A program made the position numbers and the translations under genes. The notes under the pieces were generated by a model. The model had not been told where the DNA came from and did not search any database. It saw nothing but the letters and a program-made list of their open reading frames with translations. Below, in pieces: positions 7,645 through 15,165 of a stretch of 15,786 nucleotides of DNA (position 1 is the first letter of the stretch; the number at the start of each line of letters is the position of its first letter). The DNA comes from Negativicoccus succinicivorans. Lineage in GTDB: Bacteria; Bacillota; Negativicutes; Veillonellales; Negativicoccaceae. The stretch spans positions 1 to 15,786 of the forward strand of contig NZ_JAHAHH010000021.1 in assembly GCF_018373335.1 (NCBI RefSeq), in the 5' to 3' direction.

Positions 7645-8400
7645 CGTCACGAGACGTTGCATCATATGTTTTTCCTCCACGGCAAATTGTTCCCATTCTT
7701 TTTCTCTGACAAATGCGTCTACAACCGGTCGCCACGGCTCCATAAGATCGGATGACAAATTGAAATGATTATGCTGACTGTCGTGAAAAATCCCCAATTC
7801 GGTAAGGTAACCGGCAATTTTGATTTCACGGGAAAAAATGGAAATGATAATTTGGTAGCCGTAGTTCAATGCGGCATTTTGCGCCGTCTCGGCCGCGCGC
7901 GTAAATCCTCTTCCCAAGAGCGCGGGAAAATATTCTTTGGCCGCGAGACCTTCCCGATGCGTGGCGTCACCGATTTCGACTTGCGTCTCATACCGTGCCA
8001 GCTTCGCCACTGCATCGGTCGCATCCGGACAAAAATATGCCAATGTTTTCCGTTGATTCATAATCTTTTGTCGGACAATTTGTTGCCATAAATTTTTCTT
8101 TGTGGTCTCCTGCCAATCCATTTGCATCTGTATTTTTCGGGAGCAGTCATGACATCCGTAATAAGGTAGGATTTCCCCCTGCGGATCATGATGTTCATCG
8201 CAAATGATAATCCTGATTTCTTGCGCTAAAAGCGCGCTGATGAGAGAGCCGGTGATCGACACCTGCAATGTTTCGATCACCAGTGCTCCCAATTCCGTCA
8301 AGCTTATTTTTTCCACATGGTCGATGCTGCGAACAACCATGTAGTTCAAACGCAATTCGAGTTTGGCCGGCTTTGTGATGACAACTGTGCGCCAGCTCAT
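7627..8400 (-). CDS. cas1: CRISPR-associated endonuclease Cas1 (type II), C-terminally truncated
   Basis: Cas1 is the integrase that, with Cas2, inserts new spacers. The protein starts MSWRTVVIT, close to the type II family start, and keeps the active-site residues E150 (HRE), H206 (GIFH) and E221 (SDLMEPWRP). It ends abruptly at residue 257 (TREDSF). Type II-A Cas1 is normally about 285-300 residues and continues with a segment around a YLTN-like motif and a final helix. That tail, roughly 30-35 residues, is missing. The ATG at 8400 overlaps the cas9 stop as ATGA, so translation is probably coupled. Downstream there is no cas2; instead csn2 sequence begins out of frame. The catalytic fold may be mostly present, but without the tail and without Cas2 it is unlikely to work in acquisition. 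Confidence 0.93.
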   Translation of the reverse strand: MSWRTVVITKPAKLELRLNYMVVRSIDHVEKISLTELGALVIETLQVSITGSLISALLAQEIRIIICDEHHDPQGEILPYYGCHDCSRKIQMQMDWQETTKKNLWQQIVRQKIMNQRKTLAYFCPDATDAVAKLARYETQVEIGDATHREGLAAKEYFPALLGRGFTRAAETAQNAALNYGYQIIISIFSREIKIAGYLTELGIFHDSQHNHFNLSSDLMEPWRPVVDAFVREKEWEQFAVEEKHMMQRLVTREDSF

Positions 8401-11400
8401 GGCTGATTCAAAACAGTGCGGTTGGTAAAGAGACCGGTGGGCGACTCATTAATTAAAATGACCGAATGATCTGTAATATCTTTCCTAATCGTAATAATTC
8501 CTGTTCTTTTTGCCCCCCCAATCAAACGAAGATCTACTCCGGTTGTATTGCCGCTAAACGAAATCACTTTAAGTAAGAGGTCGGTCTTTTCTTTTGTGGT
8601 GAATCTCAAAAACCGTTCTAATAAAATTTGGCTCAAATATTCTTCTTGATCTTTCGAATCCAATTTGTTTAATCTCGTTTTCTCATCTTCTGATAATTCA
8701 ATTTTTCTGCCTTTTAGTATTCCATTTAAAGTTCCTAAGCGATTGCGGAACTTGCCCGTAACGATTTGCTCAACCACAGATTTCCACAGTGTAATCCACT
8801 CTTCATCAGTTATTTTTACTCGGCTCTTCACGTTTTGAGCAATATCATCGGAAATCTTTGTAACTCTTTTTAGTATGTTTAGCTCCCGGTTAACAAGAAA
8901 CAGAGATTGCGAGTCTGCCAATATAATGCTAGTATTCGACCGCGATTTCAAAAGGAGAGGGTATCCATCAAATAAAATCTTGCTACCGAATTTTATGTTT
9001 TTAAATAATACTTTCGGTTTTTGTAATTTCAAAACATTTTCACAATATTTTACGTAATCTTTTTCGCTTTTTAATGTATTTTTGTAAACTAACAAGGCCT
9101 GTTCGATGATGACTCGTCTCTTACCTTTAACCTCGTGCTGGACAACCATAAATGACATGCCGGACGGCTTGATATAATACCCGTATTTGGAAATATCGTG
9201 TAAGCGTTCATCGGAACCTTTCAATGGCAGGACCATTGTTTCCTTTGTAGTGCTCTTTTTTTTAATGGTTGCATCATAAAACTTTCCGTGTCGCTCTACC
9301 GGCATGCGCACGACATTTACCGTATCCCGTTCGAGGATCTCTTTAACGCGCGCTAAATCTTCTTTGGTGTTCCAAATAATGCGATCACCGACTTTAATGT
9401 CTTTGTCAAACAGGCGATAAAGATTGTATTTGATGTCCCCTTTTCCCTTTTGGTTTTGAATAAAACGGAACGGATTTTTAGTGAATTTTTCGTAGTAGAC
9501 ATTCCCCACGACAATATTCAAATACGCGTCATGAGCATGGTGACAATCATTCAAGACGCGCACTTTCGGCAAATCATAGTCATGCCGGAAGTCACTTACA
9601 GTCCGTGCTTTCACATAAACGATCGTGACATTCGGATAGATTTTTTCCAAAATATCCGCTGTGGCTTTGACCATTTGGCTGGTTTCCACCAATTGCCGAC
9701 TGATAAATCCGGCCAATTCGTCGGCGGTGAGTTTGGTAGTACGAATGAGACGTGAAAATTTCTTTTCACTGATCAGCTTTTTATCTTTGAGCGCCTTCCA
9801 GTATCCGTATTGCTTTTTGAGTTCTTTTTCCGTGAAAACACGATGCAGATTCTTATTACCTTTCCTTAGGTTAATCTCTTTTTTACACAAGACTGTATTG
9901 TCAAGACTGTCGTCTTTCGTAAGAGAACGCGGGTAAATATGATCGATATCATAGATGTTACTGTTGGTATCACGCAATAAGGAAGAAAGATCAATACGTT
10001 CTCCCGTATACATGCAACGTCCCATCTGGGTGAAGTAAAGATACAATTTTTTCCGGCGCAGATCTTCATCCTTTTTGCTTTCCAGTTGCGTTATGAGTGT
10101 GGATACGTGTTCTTTATCATATTCCGCGATATCATTTCCGATCGCTTTATATGCATTTAACAGTTGCGTACGCCGAGACAGTTTGCGTTCCTTTTTCGCG
10201 TCCGGTTGGCGCGTCATTTCGACAAAAATGCGTTTCGGATCCGCTTTGCGAATTTTGCGGATCTCTTCGACTAAAGTAATCGCCTGCCAAACGGAGCGTT
10301 TTACCGCCGGCGACAGGTAAGTATCTTTCATGACTTCGTCATACGTGATTTTCTCGATCCGACCGGTGCCTTGGTTTTGCTTCTTTACTTCTGCCGCAAA
10401 CGTAAAACGGGAACTTAATAGTTGCATAACGTTTTCATTCGTTTTCCACAAAGCGTCCATAATACCCGAGTATACCTCGCCGGATTCGATATCAACGCCC
10501 GGCACATCGGTAAGAAACTCTTGCGACAAACGGGACCAACCATTGAAGTTAAGTCGCGTGATTTTCTTTAATTGCTCTTCGCTGATCTGATCGCCATATT
10601 CGTTTTCGATCTTATGTTTCCACATGGCAATATCATCGCCCATCAGGCATTTCCAGCGAATAATATCTTCGACCATGGAGCGTTGCGGCTCAAATTCGAT
10701 TTTGTCGCCGAAAATCGCATGAAATTTATGGTATGTCTGGAGGTTATTGTTGAATTTATGCGCGGCTTCATCGACACCGCTTAAAATGATTTCGTCGGCA
10801 TCTTCCCCTTGCGCTTTGAGAAAAGTTTTGAGTTGTTTGAATGTGACGTTGACTTGTTTCTTGAACAGTTTTTCGTAAATTTTCTGTTTCAGAGCGACCG
10901 AAATCGGTTCGCCGTTGACTTTTAAGTTATTTAATTCGTTAAGGACTTTGTACCTGCTGTACAGAAGCGATTGTTTGGGAATGACGTCCTTGCCAATCAA
11001 GTAGGTGCATTTATTGGTCATGTTGCGGATAAATTTTTCCGCCGAAGCTTCCTTGTCTACTTTTTCGTCAAAGTTCCAAGGCGTAATTCTCCCCGACGCT
11101 TTGCGCACCATCCAGGCGTGGCCGCCTTGATCGACATGATGATACGTGTTGAGCGGTCCGACATAGTACTCAATTCGGAACATCATAATCTTGACGATTT
11201 TTTGCGCTGCAGTATAGCCGCTACTATCTTTCTCCTGTAAGAACGGAAAATTCTTCGCGGCGTTGGCGAGGATTTTTTCCAATTCGATTTTGTGGATTTG
11301 ATGCGGCAACACGCTGTTCGCTTTCGTACGTAATTTGGGCAAAGCTTCGCCTTTATGCAAGCGCTCGGTAATATATTGATAACTCTCTCTATCGCTTTCG

Positions 11401-12572
11401 TTCGGAGCAATGCTCAAGAGAATATCTGCAAAATATTTATTTATGTCTTCTTGCGTTACCGACGGATTGTCAATGACCGGTTGTTTATTGTCATAGTTGG
11501 TGCTGCCGACATAGTTCGCGTAGTTACCTTTGACGTTCTCATGACGGAAAGCATCCGCATACTGCGAATGGGCATATTTCTTGATGAGGCTTTTCAGAAT
11601 GCGTAAATCTTTTGCATGCGCGTTATATAACGCAACCTGCGACTCCGAAATATACGCATAGTCGCCCAAAATTTTCGTCAAAACAGTCCAATCATAGACC
11701 GCTTTCAACGCGTTAAGCACATGGATATTTTCTTTGATTACGCTCGCAATCTCGTCTTTATCCTCGTCGTAGTCCGCCTTTTCAAAGTCGACTGCCTTTT
11801 TCGTGCCCTCATCATATTCTTCCACGCCAAATATATCTTTCAACTTGGTTTTCCCGCCAATAATCGCGTTGAAGGCGTATTCCAAACGTTTATCTTCATG
11901 CGGGCAAAGTTCTTTCAGCTGTTTTTTCTTATCCCGCTTGTTCAATTTTTCGTTCAACAAGATCGCGGCAAATTGATCTTGTACATCCACCGGCAATTCA
12001 AAGTCCGAATTGATCGATTTCAAATGTTCGGAAAGTTGCGTATAGACCATTTGAAAACTGCGAATACTTTCCATATCTGTGCTGGCGAACAGGAAATGTC
12101 CGCGATTTTTAACGATATGATGAATGGCTAAGTACAATAACCGCGGATCGGTAATGTGATTCGGCTTAAGCAGCGCCGCGCGCAGATGGTAAATCGTGGG
12201 ATACCGGTCGAAGTATTCCACGTCGGTAAAATCCGCATCATTAAAAAGGGCGAAGCGGCCATCCGTCTTCTTGTCTTCCGGGTAAAATTTACTTTCGTTC
12301 AGACGCACAAAAAATTCAAAATCCTTTTGAGCGATGATCGGCGCGAAAACATCCTGCAAAAATTCGATGCGTTGTCGCACGCGATCATACCGACGCCGCG
12401 ACGTTCTAAAGGTGCGCGTCTCAGCAGCTGTTTTCGCTTCCTCAAAAAGGCGTGAAGTCCACATGTCTTTTTTATTGAACCGTAGCAAACGCCCCTTGGT
12501 GTCGGTAGCTGCACAACCGACGGAATTGGTTCCCATGTCCAAACCGATATAGTAATCGTTGTTTTTCTTCAT
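8397..12572 (-). CDS. cas9: CRISPR-associated endonuclease Cas9 (type II-A)
   Basis: The RNA-guided DNA nuclease of the system, 1391 residues, full length for II-A. In order: RuvC-I with D12 (IGLDMGTNSVG); an Arg-rich bridge helix at about 55-75 (RTSRRRYDRVRQR); a large recognition lobe; RuvC-II with E785 (IFVEMTRQ); HNH with D877, H878 and N901 (YDIDHIYPRS, EINLRKGN); RuvC-III with H1012 and D1015 (HHAHDAYLN). The C-terminal PAM-interacting domain ends INESPTGLFTNRTVLNQP, like other II-A proteins. No residue of the two nuclease sites is missing and there is no frameshift. The ATG at 12572 was chosen because AGGAGG lies nine bases upstream; the ATG at 12590 lies upstream of that site. The stop overlaps cas1 by four bases. 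Features compare best with Cas9 of Negativicutes such as Acidaminococcus; the PAM cannot be read from sequence. Confidence 0.98.
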   Translation of the reverse strand: MKKNNDYYIGLDMGTNSVGCAATDTKGRLLRFNKKDMWTSRLFEEAKTAAETRTFRTSRRRYDRVRQRIEFLQDVFAPIIAQKDFEFFVRLNESKFYPEDKKTDGRFALFNDADFTDVEYFDRYPTIYHLRAALLKPNHITDPRLLYLAIHHIVKNRGHFLFASTDMESIRSFQMVYTQLSEHLKSINSDFELPVDVQDQFAAILLNEKLNKRDKKKQLKELCPHEDKRLEYAFNAIIGGKTKLKDIFGVEEYDEGTKKAVDFEKADYDEDKDEIASVIKENIHVLNALKAVYDWTVLTKILGDYAYISESQVALYNAHAKDLRILKSLIKKYAHSQYADAFRHENVKGNYANYVGSTNYDNKQPVIDNPSVTQEDINKYFADILLSIAPNESDRESYQYITERLHKGEALPKLRTKANSVLPHQIHKIELEKILANAAKNFPFLQEKDSSGYTAAQKIVKIMMFRIEYYVGPLNTYHHVDQGGHAWMVRKASGRITPWNFDEKVDKEASAEKFIRNMTNKCTYLIGKDVIPKQSLLYSRYKVLNELNNLKVNGEPISVALKQKIYEKLFKKQVNVTFKQLKTFLKAQGEDADEIILSGVDEAAHKFNNNLQTYHKFHAIFGDKIEFEPQRSMVEDIIRWKCLMGDDIAMWKHKIENEYGDQISEEQLKKITRLNFNGWSRLSQEFLTDVPGVDIESGEVYSGIMDALWKTNENVMQLLSSRFTFAAEVKKQNQGTGRIEKITYDEVMKDTYLSPAVKRSVWQAITLVEEIRKIRKADPKRIFVEMTRQPDAKKERKLSRRTQLLNAYKAIGNDIAEYDKEHVSTLITQLESKKDEDLRRKKLYLYFTQMGRCMYTGERIDLSSLLRDTNSNIYDIDHIYPRSLTKDDSLDNTVLCKKEINLRKGNKNLHRVFTEKELKKQYGYWKALKDKKLISEKKFSRLIRTTKLTADELAGFISRQLVETSQMVKATADILEKIYPNVTIVYVKARTVSDFRHDYDLPKVRVLNDCHHAHDAYLNIVVGNVYYEKFTKNPFRFIQNQKGKGDIKYNLYRLFDKDIKVGDRIIWNTKEDLARVKEILERDTVNVVRMPVERHGKFYDATIKKKSTTKETMVLPLKGSDERLHDISKYGYYIKPSGMSFMVVQHEVKGKRRVIIEQALLVYKNTLKSEKDYVKYCENVLKLQKPKVLFKNIKFGSKILFDGYPLLLKSRSNTSIILADSQSLFLVNRELNILKRVTKISDDIAQNVKSRVKITDEEWITLWKSVVEQIVTGKFRNRLGTLNGILKGRKIELSEDEKTRLNKLDSKDQEEYLSQILLERFLRFTTKEKTDLLLKVISFSGNTTGVDLRLIGGAKRTGIITIRKDITDHSVILINESPTGLFTNRTVLNQP

Positions 12573-12632
12573 CGCGAAAGTCCTCCTCATAGCCGCAAGC
12601 GGATTAAAAGAATAAACATTTGCTACTGCCTT

Positions 12633-12726
12633 TTTATATCATTACTGTAACATTGCTCGTGCCAGCCCGCTATGTTATCAATAGCGCTCCGCTTTGATCT
12701 TTTACTCCATTAAATTAAATATAGCA
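12633..12726 (-). promoter_or_regulatory. Candidate cas9 operon promoters (two extended -10 sites)
   Basis: Two minus-strand extended -10 elements precede cas9: TGATATAAA (12641-12633), about 60 bases before the start, and TGCTATATT (12726-12718). Neither has a good -35. Between them is an inverted repeat, CGCTAT and ATAGCG, at 12668-12686 with a 7-base loop. Which site is used cannot be decided by eye. Confidence 0.35.
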
Positions 12727-12825
12727 TACGAAATCATTAGATTCCATATGCAAAAAGCGTCGTAATGCATTATGTACTAAAATAATCGCATTAATTTTTA
12801 TTGATGATTTTTGAATAAAATAAAC

Positions 12826-12854
12826 TTGACACGCCGATTTTTAAGCGCTAGTAT
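12826..12854 (+). promoter_or_regulatory. tracrRNA promoter
   Basis: TTGACA at 12826-12831, a 17-base spacer and TAGTAT at 12849-12854. The predicted transcription start, about seven bases further on at 12861, coincides with the first base before the anti-repeat. Confidence 0.75.
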
Positions 12855-12860
12855 ATAGGC

Positions 12861-12956
12861 AGGATATGGCATTACGAGTTCAAATAAAGATTTATCCACA
12901 TCGCCCTTCGGGGCTCTACCTATGTAGACTAAAAGCACTCTTCGGAGTGTTTTTTT
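12861..12956 (+). ncRNA. tracrRNA
   Basis: This transcript lies divergent from cas9. Bases 12862-12885 (GGATATGGCATTACGAG, then TTCAAAT) pair with the first 22 bases of the minus-strand CRISPR repeat. There is an upper stem of 14 pairs, a bulge of one base against three (GAG at 12876-12878), and a lower stem of 7 pairs, including four G-U pairs. This stem-bulge-stem form is that of known II-A crRNA:tracrRNA duplexes. Downstream hairpins follow: GCCC-TTCG-GGGC (12903-12914), CTAC-CTAT-GTAG (12916-12927), and the terminator CACTC-TTCG-GAGTG with seven T. The predicted length is about 95 bases. The promoter places the start just at the anti-repeat, so little or no 5' trimming would be needed beyond RNase III cutting of the duplex. 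Confidence 0.92.
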
Positions 12957-12960
12957 AGTG
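12928..12960 (+). terminator. tracrRNA terminator
   Basis: CACTC (12936-12940), loop TTCG, GAGTG (12945-12949), then seven T (12950-12956). The flanking ACTAAAA and TTTTAGT can extend the stem. Confidence 0.9.
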
Positions 12961-13016
12961 CTTGCATTTTATTTTCCATATTTGACTTGCTTTATTATGA
13001 TTGCCAATTTATTTCA

Positions 13017-13060
13017 CTAAACAAAAAAGACGACGCCTTCGCATCGTCTTTTTTGTTTAG
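13017..13060. terminator. Bidirectional terminator of the metal ABC operon
   Basis: CTAAACAAAAAAGACGA (13017-13033) is mirrored by TCGTCTTTTTTGTTTAG (13044-13060), with an inner CGC/GCA and a CTTC loop. It lies about 90 bases past the stop of the second permease gene and separates that operon from the tracrRNA. No gene is supported in 13061-13151. Confidence 0.85.
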
Positions 13061-13151
13061 TTTTACTTTTCGACACGGCAACACTGCCAACATCTTATGA
13101 CCAGCATTTTTCGCACAAGAAGTTTTTCTCCTATGACCGATCTTTCGATCA

Positions 13152-14273
13152 TTATTGCTCCGCAAAAAGCGTTTCCGAAACACGATAAGCACGTGCGCGT
13201 CCGCTCTCCGTCAAGTGCACCGTGCCACGATGAATACGCACAAAATGACCCGCTTCGAGACGACGACAAATGAGATCGGCAAATTCCGGTTTCCAGCGCA
13301 AATGCTCATAAAGTGTACCGACTCCCGCCTCTTGCGCCTGCGTAGCGGTGCCTTCATGCGTCAACAGATGGAATAAAACCGTTTCTTCTCCATACTGTAA
13401 GCGCAGTCGTTTTAAACGACGATACCGGGCAATAATACCCGATTTTGGTGTCGCGATCACCGTCAATAAAAATACTCCTCCGATTGTTCCCGCAATCGCG
13501 CCCGCAATCGAAACATCCAGCCAAAAAGCAATCTCCGTACCGAGCCACGCGGATAGGGCGCCTATGCTCGCCGCCAAAACAAGCATTTTCCGCAAGTCCT
13601 TGGTAAGCAAGTAGGCCGTCGCGGCCGGTCCGATCATCAATCCGATAACGAGGATGGCGCCGACCGCTTGGAATGAAGCGACAACGGTCACGGATACAAG
13701 CGTCATCAGCAAATAGTGCATCCATATCGGCGAAAATCCGTACATGGCCGCCAATAACGCATCAAAGGTAACCAGCTTCCATTCCTTGAATGCCGCCACA
13801 ATGACTACGGTATTAAGCAGGCAAATTCCTGCCAACACCCACATGGACACAGCGCCCCAATCGGCACCATTCACACGCACGCGGTCAAAGGGCGCAAAGG
13901 CGAGTTCCCCGAGCAGGACGGAGTCCGTATCCAGATGAACATTACTGCCGTACAGGTTGACCAAGATCAAACCGATAGAGAATAACAACGGAAACACAAT
14001 CCCGATGGATGCATCTTCACTGACCAGCCGGGTTCGTTGCAGGCTTTCGGTACACCACACGGTAAAGCATCCCATGAGCGTTGCTCCGATGAGCAACCAG
14101 GGAGAGTTTAAATTCTCCGTTGCAAAAAATGCAATGACGATTCCCAAGAATACGGTATGCGTGATAGCGTCGGCGACCATGGACATTTTGCGCAGCACCA
14201 GAAACACCCCCGGCAAGGCGCAAGCGAACGCTGCCAACATCGCAATAAGGATAATCTCAGTTTGGGCGGACAT
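13152..14273 (-). CDS. Metal ABC transporter permease (ABC-3 family) with C-terminal winged-helix extension
   Basis: The second membrane subunit of a Mn/Fe/Zn-type ABC importer, 373 residues. Residues 1-275 are the multi-helix ABC-3 permease; typical segments are LPGVFLVLRKMSMVADAITH (20-39) and VGAILVIGLMIGPAATAYLL (204-223). After GIIARYRR comes an extra soluble part of about 80 residues (296-373) with a winged-helix look, containing FADLICRRLEAGHFVRIHRG and ending LTESGRARAYRV. The last piece recalls the wing and LTEKGR segment of DtxR/MntR repressors, but the metal-binding and dimer domain of DtxR is absent. The start at 14273 was chosen because AAGGAGG lies nine bases upstream; the longer frame to 14435 reads through the previous gene. 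It overlaps the first permease by 17 bases. Confidence 0.92.
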   Translation of the reverse strand: MSAQTEIILIAMLAAFACALPGVFLVLRKMSMVADAITHTVFLGIVIAFFATENLNSPWLLIGATLMGCFTVWCTESLQRTRLVSEDASIGIVFPLLFSIGLILVNLYGSNVHLDTDSVLLGELAFAPFDRVRVNGADWGAVSMWVLAGICLLNTVVIVAAFKEWKLVTFDALLAAMYGFSPIWMHYLLMTLVSVTVVASFQAVGAILVIGLMIGPAATAYLLTKDLRKMLVLAASIGALSAWLGTEIAFWLDVSIAGAIAGTIGGVFLLTVIATPKSGIIARYRRLKRLRLQYGEETVLFHLLTHEGTATQAQEAGVGTLYEHLRWKPEFADLICRRLEAGHFVRIHRGTVHLTESGRARAYRVSETLFAEQ

Positions 14274-15165
14274 CGATATCGCCCTCCTTCCAACGACGCC
14301 GCGCCTCCCGATGCACCCGGTAACGTGCAATGATACCCCTTCCGGGCGCGAACAGCAAGCTGAGAAGTACCGCGATTGAGGCGGCAACGACGATCGCCGG
14401 CCCCGTCGGCAAACCTTTAACGATCGCGCTGGCATACGTACCGATACCGCAAGACAGCGCCCCGATCCCCCCTGCCAGTACTGCCATGGTGCCGAGATTA
14501 TCCGTCCATTGCCGTGCCGCCACCGCCGGAGCGATGAGCAGCGAGCTCATCAAAATCGCGCCGACAGACTGCAAGCCGATGATAATTGAGGCCACCAGCA
14601 TCAACCCGTACACCAATTGCGTCATTCTGACAGGCAGCTGTAAACTGCGCGCAAAATCGGCATCAAACGCCACCAGTTTTAATTCTTTCCAAAAAATAAC
14701 TGCCAGCAGTAAAATCATCGCCGCCACCGCCGCGGTAATTTCCACGTCGCGCGCCAGCATAGTGGCCGCCTGTCCGAAAATAAACTTCGACAACCCCGCC
14801 TGATTAGGGTTGTCCGTATGCTGCACATACGTCATCAGCATCATGCCGACGCCGAAAAACGCGGCAAGAAATGTCGCCAATGCGGCATCAAACTTGACCT
14901 TAGTATACCGTACTGTCAAAGCGATCGCCGCCATGCATAGCAAGGACGCGACCGCCGCACCGGTCAGCAGCACTTCCAAATCTTTCACCGCCAAAAACAT
15001 GAAGGCCGCTACTACGCCCGGAAACGACGCATGCGACAATCCGTCTCCGATGAGACTTTCCTTGCGCAATACGGCAAACGTTCCCGTAACGCCGCTCGCC
15101 AATCCCAACAGCATGGTCCCCGCCGCCACGATCTGGAAGGTATAATCACTCAGCGGCGACAGCAT
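14257..15165 (-). CDS. Metal ABC transporter permease (ABC-3 family, Mn/Fe-type)
   Basis: The first membrane subunit of the importer, 302 residues with about eight hydrophobic helices. LRKESLIGDGLSHASFPGVV (near residues 35-54) and the late segment VGAILMSSLLIAPAVAARQW are hallmark ABC-3 motifs, followed by GIGTYASAIVKGLPTGPAIV. It ends with a short positive cytoplasmic tail (RYRVHREARRRWKEGD). The start at 15165 has GGGAGGGG four bases upstream; the frame extends to 15255 only inside the ATPase gene. It overlaps the ATPase gene by 20 bases and the next permease by 17, so all three are probably translated as one coupled unit. Substrate is inferred as manganese or iron from the ATPase; zinc is possible. 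Confidence 0.93.
   Translation of the reverse strand: MLSPLSDYTFQIVAAGTMLLGLASGVTGTFAVLRKESLIGDGLSHASFPGVVAAFMFLAVKDLEVLLTGAAVASLLCMAAIALTVRYTKVKFDAALATFLAAFFGVGMMLMTYVQHTDNPNQAGLSKFIFGQAATMLARDVEITAAVAAMILLLAVIFWKELKLVAFDADFARSLQLPVRMTQLVYGLMLVASIIIGLQSVGAILMSSLLIAPAVAARQWTDNLGTMAVLAGGIGALSCGIGTYASAIVKGLPTGPAIVVAASIAVLLSLLFAPGRGIIARYRVHREARRRWKEGDIDVRPN

Noticed and set aside
7644..7735. N-terminal extension of the csn2 frame (starting MATGCRRICQ)
   Set aside because: This part is cas1 coding DNA read in another frame. It has no Csn2 similarity and no ribosome site, so the remnant is taken to begin near 7644.
7106..7735. A shortened Cas2 in the csn2 position
   Set aside because: The sequence has no Cas2 ferredoxin-like start or length, and its INPF-like and VDQDLC-like motifs fit Csn2.
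12995..13192. 65-codon minus-strand frame MLIVFRKRF after the permease gene
   Set aside because: Its start lies inside the permease gene and it crosses the terminator at 13017-13060; nothing supports translation.
14274..14435. Longer N-terminus for the winged-helix permease (start at 14435)
   Set aside because: The extra 54 codons are an out-of-frame reading of the upstream permease, whereas the ATG at 14273 has a strong ribosome site and the normal family start.
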